From Bradyrhizobium sp. WSM1743 (lineage in GTDB: Bacteria; Pseudomonadota; Alphaproteobacteria; Rhizobiales; Xanthobacteraceae), in contig NZ_AXAZ01000041.1 of assembly GCF_000473065.1 (NCBI RefSeq), forward strand, positions 1 to 64,000: a stretch of DNA of 64,000 nt, read 5' to 3'. Position 1 is the stretch's first letter; each line of letters starts with the position of its first letter. Under the pieces are notes generated by a model that saw only the letters and a program-made list of their open reading frames with translations, was not told where the DNA came from and searched no databases. Of the stretch, positions 7,462-14,164 are shown in pieces. The translations under genes were made by a program, and so were the position numbers.

Positions 7462-8331
7462 CTAATCCGTCTCGATCGGCAGCGACGGGTCCCTCGCCCA
7501 TTCGCCCATGGATGCGTCGTAGAGCGTCAGCTTGTCGTAGCCGAGTTGCGTCAGCAAGAAGAGGTCGATCGTCGCCGAGATGCCGCCGCCGCAATAGAGA
7601 ATCACGTTCTTGTCGCGCGTGACGCCCTGGGCCGCGAACTTCGCTTCCGCATCTGCAAGGCTCGTCAGCGTCTTGTCGGCGTTCACGAGCGTTGCGGCTG
7701 ATACGTTGACGCTGCCGGGCACGCGGCCCGACCGGCCATAGCGGCTCGGCTCGAGGCCGCGGTGAAACTGCGGCCCGAGCGCGTTGACCATGACCGTCGC
7801 GGGATCGCCGATCCGCGCCTTCACGGTGGTCTTGTCAACGAAGAATCCTGGGCGCGGCGCGGCCTTGAAGATCGTGGGTGGATAGCCCTTCGGTGCGCCC
7901 GTCTCGACCGGCCGCCCCTCCTCCTTCCATTTGTCGAAACCACCGTCGAGCACGCGAGCATCGGCGCCGAGCGAGCGCAGCATCCACCAGAACCGCGTTG
8001 CCCACATCATCGTGCCGATGCTGTAGACCACGATGGTCTTGCTCGCACCGAGGCCGTGGCGGCCGAAGGCGATCTCCAGCTGGGCCACATCGGGCATCAT
8101 GAAGAAGTATTGCGACGAGGTGTCGGAGAACTCGCCTTGCAGGTCGAGGAAATCGGCGCCCGGGATGTGGCCGGCCGCGAACGTCTTGTCGCCGGGCACC
8201 GCGCGATAAGGTACATCGCTGCCCGGCGGGACGGGCTCGTTGTACGTCGTGCAGTCGTAGAGGCGAAGATTGGGATCGCCGAGCATGGCGGCGAGTTGCT
8301 CGGTGGTGATGAGGGGTGTCGGTTGGGACAT
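7462..8331 (-). CDS. sseA: Two-domain sulfurtransferase (rhodanese / 3-mercaptopyruvate sulfurtransferase)
   Basis: A 289-residue protein of two rhodanese domains. The C-terminal domain has the catalytic loop YCGGGISAT with Cys247, and the N-terminal domain is inactive (VYSIGTMMW, no cysteine). This arrangement is normal for sulfurtransferases that take sulfur from thiosulfate or 3-mercaptopyruvate to a thiophilic acceptor. The loop CGGGIS is closer to mercaptopyruvate (CGSGVT-like) than to thiosulfate enzymes (CRxGxT), but the substrate is not certain. It stands alone between palindromic repeats. The symbol is used for the family and not for a proven substrate. Confidence 0.88.
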   Translation of the reverse strand: MSQPTPLITTEQLAAMLGDPNLRLYDCTTYNEPVPPGSDVPYRAVPGDKTFAAGHIPGADFLDLQGEFSDTSSQYFFMMPDVAQLEIAFGRHGLGASKTIVVYSIGTMMWATRFWWMLRSLGADARVLDGGFDKWKEEGRPVETGAPKGYPPTIFKAAPRPGFFVDKTTVKARIGDPATVMVNALGPQFHRGLEPSRYGRSGRVPGSVNVSAATLVNADKTLTSLADAEAKFAAQGVTRDKNVILYCGGGISATIDLFLLTQLGYDKLTLYDASMGEWARDPSLPIETD

Positions 8332-8349
8332 TGTCGCCTCGCGTTAAAA

Positions 8350-8424
8350 GCCGTAGCCGGGTGAGCGTAGCGAAACCCGGGAATGGGCGAAACCCCGCAT
8401 ATCGCTTCGCTCATGCGGGCTACG
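8350..8424. repeat. Palindromic repeat (CGTAGCCCG-type)
   Basis: CGTAGCCGGGTGAGCGTAGCG and CGCTTCGCTCATGCGGGCTACG are imperfect inverted arms. A related copy with CGTAGACCGGATGGAGCGCA and TGCGCTTCATCCTGGCTACG is at 45355-45438. Confidence 0.75.
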
Positions 8425-8435
8425 ACCTTTCCCTC

Positions 8436-8514
8436 GTCATTGCGAGCGCAGCGAAGCAATCCAGACTGCCGCCGCAGAAAGAGCCTGGATTGCTTCGCTG
8501 CGCTCGCAATGACG
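8436..8514. repeat. Palindromic repeat, GTCATTGCGAGCGCAGCGAAG family, copy 1
   Basis: Arms GTCATTGCGAGCGCAGCGAA and its reverse complement with CAATCCAG/CTGGATTG inside. Further copies are at 41520-41595 and 51095-51180. Confidence 0.9.
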
Positions 8515-8549
8515 CGCGTGGAGGCACTACGTGGCCCCAGCACAGCACC

Positions 8550-9884
8550 CTACTGCTTCAGCGTCTCCAGAAACCGCACCGCCTCGCCTTGCGACGGGGT
8601 CATCAGCTCACCCTGCCACATCACGCGGCGGCCGCGGATGAAGGTGCCGACGGGCCAACCGGTGACACGGACGCCGTCATAGGGCGTCCAGCCGGCTTTG
8701 GACGCGACCCATTTGTTGGTGATGGTCTCGCTGCGCTTCAGGTCGACGATGGTGAAGTCGGCATCGTAACCGGCGGCGATGCGGCCCTTGCAGGCCATGT
8801 TGTAGAGGCGTGCGGGGCCGGCACTGGTGAGGTCGACGAAGCGCGCCAGCGAGAGCCGACCCGCGTTGACGTGATCGAGCATGATCGGCACCAGCGTCTG
8901 CACGCCGGTCATGCCCGAAGGCGAGACCGGATAGGTCTTCTGCTTCTCTTCGAGCGTATGCGGGGCGTGGTCGGAGCCGAGCACGTCGATGATGCCCTGC
9001 TCGATGCCGCGCCATATGCCGGCGCGATGATCGGCCCCGCGCACTGGCGGGTTCATCTGGGCGAGCGTGCCGAGCCGCTCGTAGCATTCGGGCGCGACCA
9101 GCGTGAGATGGTGCGGCGTCGCCTCGCAGGAGGCGACATCCTTGTGGTCACGCAGAAACTCGATCTCTTCCTTGGTCGAGATATGCAGCACGTGGATACG
9201 CTTGCCCGTCTCGTGCGCGAGCTTGACCAGGCGCTGCGTCGCCATCAGCGCCGCGGTCTCGTCGCGCCAGACCGGATGCGAGCGGGCATCGCCCTCGATG
9301 CGCTGCGATTTGCGCTCGTTGAGCCGATACTCGTCCTCGGCGTGGAAGGCGGCACGGCGGCGGATCACCTGAAAGATGCGGCGCAGGCTTTCGTCGTCCT
9401 CCACCAGAAGCGCGCCGGTCGAGGAGCCGATGAAGACCTTGACGCCGGCGCAGCCGGGTGCGCGCTCGAGCACCGGCAGGTCCTGCACGTTCTCGCGCGT
9501 GCCGCCGATGAAAAAGGCGAAATCGCAATGCATGCGGTGGTGGGCCCGCTTCACTTTGTCGGTGAATTCGGTCTCCGTCACCGTCAGCGGCGCGGTGTTC
9601 GGCATTTCGAACACGGCGGTGACGCCGCCCATCACGGCGCTGCGCGAGCCGGTCTCGAGGTCTTCCTTGTGCGTCAGCCCGGGCTCGCGGAAATGCACCT
9701 GCGTGTCCATCACGCCGGGCAGGATGTGCAGGCCCTTGCAGTCGATCACCTCCGCGGCGCTGCCTTGCGACAGCGGGCCCAGCTCGGCGATGCGACCGCC
9801 CGCGATGGCGATGTCACGAACGCCCTCACCGTCCTGGTTGACCACGGTGCCGCCCTTGAGGATCACATCGAAACGCTGGCTCAT
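8550..9884 (-). CDS. pyrC: Dihydroorotase-like amidohydrolase with altered HxH motif
   Basis: A 444-residue cyclic amidohydrolase of the type I dihydroorotase family, the enzyme that closes or opens the dihydroorotate ring in pyrimidine synthesis. HFREPG (from His64), GVKVFIGSSTG, AFHAEDE, HVLHIST and GSDHAPH mark the family. The usual metal motif DxHxH reads DTQVH here (Asp60-Thr-Gln62-Val-His64), so one canonical zinc-ligand histidine is a glutamine. Many rhizobial proteins annotated as dihydroorotase seem to share this, but it raises the question of whether the true substrate differs. No pyrB is adjacent. Start ATG 9884. Confidence 0.8.
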   Translation of the reverse strand: MSQRFDVILKGGTVVNQDGEGVRDIAIAGGRIAELGPLSQGSAAEVIDCKGLHILPGVMDTQVHFREPGLTHKEDLETGSRSAVMGGVTAVFEMPNTAPLTVTETEFTDKVKRAHHRMHCDFAFFIGGTRENVQDLPVLERAPGCAGVKVFIGSSTGALLVEDDESLRRIFQVIRRRAAFHAEDEYRLNERKSQRIEGDARSHPVWRDETAALMATQRLVKLAHETGKRIHVLHISTKEEIEFLRDHKDVASCEATPHHLTLVAPECYERLGTLAQMNPPVRGADHRAGIWRGIEQGIIDVLGSDHAPHTLEEKQKTYPVSPSGMTGVQTLVPIMLDHVNAGRLSLARFVDLTSAGPARLYNMACKGRIAAGYDADFTIVDLKRSETITNKWVASKAGWTPYDGVRVTGWPVGTFIRGRRVMWQGELMTPSQGEAVRFLETLKQ

Positions 9885-9985
9885 GGCTGAAGGCCTCTCT
9901 CATCCCCAAGCGCAGGGCTCGAGGTCTTGTCGTTTATGCGTTGCGGGCTTACGTTCCGGAGCAACATGTCGCAAGAGATTTTCGC

Positions 9986-10867
9986 ATGAAATCGGCGTTT
10001 CTTCCCGACCGGGGCGTGGTCAAGGTCGCGGGCGAGGATGCGCGCAACTTCCTCAACGGCCTGGTCACGACCGACCTCGACAGGCTGAAACCCGGCCTGG
10101 GGCGATTCGGCGCGCTGCTGACGCCGCAGGGCAAGATCATCGTGGACTTCCTGATCACGGAAGCGCCCGCGGGTCACGGCGGCGGGTTCCTGATCGACTG
10201 CCCGAAAGCGCTGGCGGACACCCTGGCCACCAAGCTGAAGTTCTACAAATTGCGCGCCAAGGTCACGGTGGACAACCTTTCCGGCGATCTCGGCGTGCTC
10301 GCAGCCTGGGACGGCCAGCCCGCGGTCCAGCCCGACCTTGCCTTCGCCGATCCGCGGAATGACGGGCTCGGCACCCGCATCCTGATCCCAGAAGATCTCA
10401 AGCAGAAGCTGTCCGATCTTATCGGCGCCGAGCTGGTCGATGCGGCCGAGTACGAGGCGCACCGTATCGCGCTCGGCGTGCCGCGCGGAGGGCTTGATTT
10501 CACGTACAGCGATGCGTTCCCCCACGAGACCAACATGGATCGTCTCGCCGGCGTTGATTTCGACAAGGGCTGCTATGTCGGTCAGGAGGTCGTCTCGCGC
10601 ATGCAGCATCGCGGCACTGCACGTACCCGCAGCGTCAAGGTGCTGCTCGACGGTCCTTCACCCGAAATCGGCGCGACCATTCTTGCCGGCGACAAGCCGG
10701 TCGGCACGATCGGCTCGACCGCCGGCGGCAAGGGCATCGCGCTGGTGCGGATCGACCGCGTCGCCGATGCGCTCGACGCGGGCCAGGCGCTCACCGCTGG
10801 AGGGCTGGCTGTGACGCTCGCTGAACCAGATGCCATTCGAATTCCAGCCAAGCAGCCCATCGCATGA
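9986..10867 (+). CDS. ygfZ: YgfZ/GcvT-fold folate-binding protein
   Basis: A 293-residue protein with the tetrahydrofolate-binding GcvT-like fold. The YgfZ signature reads KGCYVGQEVVSRMQHRG with its conserved cysteine. YgfZ helps make or repair Fe-S clusters of certain enzymes in a folate-dependent way. The ATG at 9986 (MKSAFLPDRG) is chosen because it begins the conserved domain; an in-frame upstream ATG would add 15 unconserved residues. The gene is divergent from the dihydroorotase-like gene (about 100 bases between) and its last codons overlap the next start (ATGA), so it is translationally coupled to the DNA glycosylase. Confidence 0.9.
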   Translation: MKSAFLPDRGVVKVAGEDARNFLNGLVTTDLDRLKPGLGRFGALLTPQGKIIVDFLITEAPAGHGGGFLIDCPKALADTLATKLKFYKLRAKVTVDNLSGDLGVLAAWDGQPAVQPDLAFADPRNDGLGTRILIPEDLKQKLSDLIGAELVDAAEYEAHRIALGVPRGGLDFTYSDAFPHETNMDRLAGVDFDKGCYVGQEVVSRMQHRGTARTRSVKVLLDGPSPEIGATILAGDKPVGTIGSTAGGKGIALVRIDRVADALDAGQALTAGGLAVTLAEPDAIRIPAKQPIA

Positions 10868-11490
10868 GCCGCGCTCCCCGTCTGCATCCCGATGGTCTGA
10901 CCCGCTGCCCCTGGCCGGGCGAAGATCCGCTTTATGTCGCCTATCACGACACCGAATGGGGCGTGCCGGAATATGACGACCGCGCACTGTACGAGAAGCT
11001 GATCCTGGACGGTTTCCAGGCCGGCCTGTCCTGGATCACGATCCTGCGCAAGCGCGACAATTTCCGTAAAGCCTTCGACGATTTCCAGCCGGAGAAGATC
11101 GCGCGCTATAACGCCAAGAAGGTTCACGCGCTGATGAACGATGCCGGCATCGTGCGCAACAAGGCCAAGATCGACGGCGCGATCCTGAGCGCGAGGTCGT
11201 ATCTCGATATCATGGAGAAGGGTCCGGGCTTCTCGAAGCTGCTGTGGGACTTCATGGACGGACGGCCCAAGGTCAACCAGTTCAAGACCACAGCGAGCGT
11301 GCCGGCCTCGACGCCGCTGTCGGTGCAGATCTCCAAGGAGCTGTCCTCGCGCGGCTTCAAATTCGTGGGCCCGACCATCGTCTATGCCTTCATGCAGGCG
11401 ACCGGCATGGTCAACGACCATCTGGTCGACTGCCACTGTCACGCCACCTGCGGCAAGACGCAGCGCAAGCCGCGCCTCAAGGCCAAATGA
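10864..11490 (+). CDS. tag: DNA-3-methyladenine glycosylase I
   Basis: A 208-residue Tag-type base-excision glycosylase that removes 3-methyladenine from alkylated DNA. Landmarks are RCPWPGEDPLYVAYHDTEWG at the N-terminus (first zinc-site cysteine, family tyrosine/tryptophan), FQAGLSWITILRKRDNFR in the helix-hairpin region, and HLVDCHCHATC at the C-terminus providing the zinc-snap His and Cys residues. It overlaps the ygfZ stop by 4 bases and its own stop overlaps the ATG of the HD hydrolase. The three genes form a tightly coupled operon of repair and nucleotide-handling functions. Confidence 0.93.
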   Translation: MSRAPRLHPDGLTRCPWPGEDPLYVAYHDTEWGVPEYDDRALYEKLILDGFQAGLSWITILRKRDNFRKAFDDFQPEKIARYNAKKVHALMNDAGIVRNKAKIDGAILSARSYLDIMEKGPGFSKLLWDFMDGRPKVNQFKTTASVPASTPLSVQISKELSSRGFKFVGPTIVYAFMQATGMVNDHLVDCHCHATCGKTQRKPRLKAK

Positions 11491-12101
11491 CTGCGAAGAA
11501 GACCGCGCCCGATGCGCAGTCCCGCGCCTGGCAGCGCATGCTGTCGGGCCGGCGGCTCGATCTGCTCGATCCCTCTCCGCTCGACATCGAGATCGGCGAC
11601 ATCGCCCATGGGCTGGCGCGGGTGGCGCGCTGGAACGGGCAGACCCTTGGCGCGCACATCTTTTCGGTCGCGCAGCACACGCTGCTGGTGGAGACCGTGC
11701 TGCGGCACGAGATGCCGCGTGTCGATCAGCGCGTGCGGCTCGCAGCCCTGCTGCACGATGCGCCGGAATATGTGATCGGCGACATGATCTCGCCGTTCAA
11801 GGCGGTGCTCGATGGCCACTACAAGGCGGTCGAGAAACGGCTGCTCGGCGCTATCCATATCCGATTCGGTTTGCCACCAGTGCTACCGGAGGAGATCACG
11901 CTGGCCATCAAGGCCGCCGATCGCGGTGCGGCCTACCTCGAGGCAACCGTGCTGGCCGGCTTCAAGCAGCCCGAGGCAAGGCGCCTGTTCGGCAAGGATC
12001 CCGGCCTGCCCGACAGCGTCCGGCGCGATTACCTGACGCCCTGGACGGCGGCGCGGGCTGAGAAGCAGTTTCTGGAGCGGTTTGGCGCCGTGTTTGCGTA
12101 G
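11487..12101 (+). CDS. HD-domain phosphohydrolase (YfbR-like)
   Basis: A 204-residue metal-dependent HD-superfamily protein. Metal-binding residues are visible in FSVAQHTLLV (first His), LAALLHDAPEYVIGDMISPF (the HD pair) and AIKAADRGA (last Asp). This is the arrangement of YfbR-like 5'-nucleotidases acting on deoxynucleoside monophosphates, but the substrate is unproven. The start ATG at 11487 overlaps the tag stop (ATGA). A longer reading in this frame would run antisense-like through tag and is not credible. The coupling to tag fits nucleotide salvage or sanitation. Confidence 0.88.
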   Translation: MTAKKTAPDAQSRAWQRMLSGRRLDLLDPSPLDIEIGDIAHGLARVARWNGQTLGAHIFSVAQHTLLVETVLRHEMPRVDQRVRLAALLHDAPEYVIGDMISPFKAVLDGHYKAVEKRLLGAIHIRFGLPPVLPEEITLAIKAADRGAAYLEATVLAGFKQPEARRLFGKDPGLPDSVRRDYLTPWTAARAEKQFLERFGAVFA

Positions 12102-12136
12102 GCGCTGTTGTGACTGGTGGCGCGTCTCACTCCGCG

Positions 12137-12308
12137 GTCGTCCCCGCGGACGCGGGGACCCATAACCACAGGGAGCGGTTGCAGCGCAAACTGGCGACCA
12201 TGAGTCTTCGCCAAACCCAATCCATCCTGTGGTTATGGGGTCCCGGATCCGCACTCCGCCCTGGACAACGCTGCGCGTTGCCAAGAGCTGCGTTTGTCCG
12301 GGACGACA
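12137..12308. repeat. Palindromic repeat, GGGACCCATAACCACAGG family, copy 1
   Basis: Two inverted arms contain GGGACCCATAACCACAGG and CCTGTGGTTATGGGGTCCC, with GTCGTCCC and GGGACGAC outermost. Further copies are at 25711-25853 and 53915-54068. Confidence 0.9.
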
Positions 12309-12367
12309 GTGAGGCTTCGCTTTGCCCACCCAACAGCGGGCGTTATAATCGCCCAAAAAGGTCCGCC

Positions 12368-12874
12368 ATGATCCACGTCTGTTCCCTTGCCGCGCTTCCC
12401 GAGACTGTCCGCACCACAGGCGCCAGCCATGTGCTGACCGTGATGGCCAATGTCGAGCAGGTGGCACGCCCGGTGTCGGTGCTCCCCGCCAACCATCTCA
12501 AGGTGTCCATGGACGACATCACCGAGGAGATGGACGGCTTCGTCGCGCCATCGGAGACGCATATCGAGCAGGTGCTGACCTTCGTGCGCGGCTGGGACCG
12601 CAGCGCGCCGCTGGTGGTGCATTGCTATGCCGGCATCAGCCGCTCCACCGCGAGCGCGTTCGCAGCCGTGTGCGCGCTCAATCCTAATCGCGACGAGATC
12701 GAGATCGCCAGGAAGATCCGCGCGGCCTCGCCGATCGCCTCCCCCAACCGGCGCATCGTCAGCCTCGCCGATCGAGCACTCGGGCGCAACGGCCGCATGC
12801 TGCGCGCGCTCGACGAGATGGGCCCCGGCGCGATGATGGTGGAGGGCCGCCCCTTCGTGATCGAGCTCGAATGA
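12368..12874 (+). CDS. Tyrosine-protein-phosphatase family protein
   Basis: A 168-residue protein with the cysteine-based phosphatase signature HCxxGxxRS, seen as VVHCYAGISRSTAS. The cysteine is the nucleophile and the arginine binds phosphate. The general-acid aspartate is probably in the MDDITEEMDG loop. It is a small dual-specificity-like phosphatase found in alphaproteobacteria, with an unknown substrate. The ATG at 12368 is used; there is no conserved sequence in the in-frame extension, which runs through a palindromic repeat. The gene is monocistronic and flanked by repeats on both sides. Confidence 0.85.
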   Translation: MIHVCSLAALPETVRTTGASHVLTVMANVEQVARPVSVLPANHLKVSMDDITEEMDGFVAPSETHIEQVLTFVRGWDRSAPLVVHCYAGISRSTASAFAAVCALNPNRDEIEIARKIRAASPIASPNRRIVSLADRALGRNGRMLRALDEMGPGAMMVEGRPFVIELE

Positions 12875-12899
12875 CAGCTGGTCGCCACAATGGAGGTGC

Positions 12900-13021
12900 G
12901 CCCCCTCTCCCGCCTGCGGGAGAGGGTATCTCGGCGACGAAGACTCCCCCAGAGGAAAGAGCCCTCTCCCGCCTCGCATCTGTCGATGCGATGCGACCTC
13001 TCCCGCAAGCGGGAGAGGTGC
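12900..13021. repeat. Palindromic repeat, CCCTCTCCCGC/GCGGGAGAGG family
   Basis: Arms CCCTCTCCCGCCTGCGGGAG and CTCTCCCGCAAGCGGGAGAG each fold on themselves and pair with one another. Shorter relatives lie at 16892-16914, 52796-52965, 59131-59161 and 61977-62150. Confidence 0.8.
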
Positions 13022-13062
13022 AGCGAGTCCGCGGATGGGCTGTCTCAACCAAGCGGCATTCT

Positions 13063-13074
13063 GTTCAATTGAAC
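13063..13074. promoter_or_regulatory. Perfect 12-bp palindrome upstream of the NadQ-like gene
   Basis: GTTCAATTGAAC lies 15 bases before the start codon at 13089. It could be an operator or a chance palindrome. It does not match the CTCA-N3-TGAG sites in front of nadA. Confidence 0.35.
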
Positions 13075-13088
13075 GACACGACAGCCGC

Positions 13089-14057
13089 ATGAGCGACACG
13101 CAGCTGACGCCGATCGAGATTGGCCTCACCGCCGCAATCGTCGCGATCGAGAACCACGAGCCGCTGATCCTGACCGCACGCGGTGCTGACGGGCTTGCCG
13201 GCCTGCCGTTCGGCCCGTTCGACGCGGTGAGCCATCGCACCTTCGAGATCGGCCTGCGTGCCTGGGTTGAGCAACAGGCGGGCTTGCGTCTCGGCTATGT
13301 CGAGCAGCTCTACACCTTCGGCGATCGCGGCCGTCATGCCGAAGCCGGCGACACCGGCGCGCACATGGTGTCGATCGGCTATCTCGCGCTGACGCGCCCT
13401 GTGGACGGCGAGCTCGCGGCAAACGCGGCGAGCTTCGCGCCATGGTACCGATTCTTCCCCTGGGAAGACTGGCGCGAGCAGCCGCCAGAGATCATCGCCC
13501 GCGACATCATCCCGGCGCTGACCAAGTGGGCCGAGGAGGAGACGCCGGAAACGACGCGCGCGCTGCCGCGGAAGGACCGCGTACGGTTCTATTTCGGCCT
13601 CGATGGCGCGCCCTGGGACGAGGAACGCGTGCTCGACCGCTACGAGCTCTTGTACGAGGCTGGGCTGATCGAGGAGGCGCGGCGCGACGGCCGTCCTGCG
13701 GCATTAGCGCGCAAGACGCTTCCCCCGCTCGGGACCTCGATGCGGTTCGACCACCGCCGGATTCTCGCCACGGGAATCGCGCGGCTGCGGGCAAAACTGA
13801 AGTATCGTCCTGTCGTCTTTGAACTTTTGCCAGCTGAATTCACACTTACCGAACTGCAGCACACGGTGGAGGCGATCTCCGGCCGGCACCTGCACAAGCA
13901 GAATTTTCGGCGCCTGGTCGAAATGGAGGCCCTGGTCGAACCGACCGGGATCATGTCGACACAGACGGGCGGACGGCCGGCGGCGCTCTACCGCTTCCGC
14001 CGCGAGGTGCTCCAGGAGCGACCCGCGCCGGGCTTGCGCGTACGCTCCCGGCGCTAG
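13089..14057 (+). CDS. nadQ: NadQ-like NAD biosynthesis regulator (NrtR-type winged helix)
   Basis: A 322-residue protein with two parts. Residues about 1-160 resemble a Nudix fold (VEQLYTFGDRGRHAEAGDTG, VSIGYLALT) but lack the catalytic Nudix box, so it should bind and not hydrolyse a nucleotide ligand. The C-terminal third is an NrtR-type winged helix (VFELLPAEFTLTELQHTVEA, HLHKQNFRRLVEM, GGRPAALYRF). This architecture matches the alphaproteobacterial NAD repressor I recall as NadQ (COG4111). The nadABC operon, with two matching inverted repeats in its promoter, lies 10.5 kb downstream. Start ATG 13089 is chosen over an upstream in-frame ATG in repeat sequence. The assignment of ligand and target is inference from family knowledge. 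Confidence 0.75.
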   Translation: MSDTQLTPIEIGLTAAIVAIENHEPLILTARGADGLAGLPFGPFDAVSHRTFEIGLRAWVEQQAGLRLGYVEQLYTFGDRGRHAEAGDTGAHMVSIGYLALTRPVDGELAANAASFAPWYRFFPWEDWREQPPEIIARDIIPALTKWAEEETPETTRALPRKDRVRFYFGLDGAPWDEERVLDRYELLYEAGLIEEARRDGRPAALARKTLPPLGTSMRFDHRRILATGIARLRAKLKYRPVVFELLPAEFTLTELQHTVEAISGRHLHKQNFRRLVEMEALVEPTGIMSTQTGGRPAALYRFRREVLQERPAPGLRVRSRR

Positions 14058-14104
14058 AGCATGATCCGGAAAAGTGCGTAGCGGTTTTCCGGGAAGATCA
14101 TGCT
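14058..14104. repeat. Palindromic hairpin repeat (AGCATGATC...GATCATGCT)
   Basis: AGCATGATCCGGAAAA and TTTTCCGGGAAGATCATGCT are inverted arms around GTGCGTAGCGG. It sits just after the nadQ-like stop and may act as its transcript end. Confidence 0.8.
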
Positions 14105-14164
14105 CAACACTAAGACCTGATATTTGTGGTACCGGCCCCTGCCAGCCGGTTGCCTGGAGGCTTC

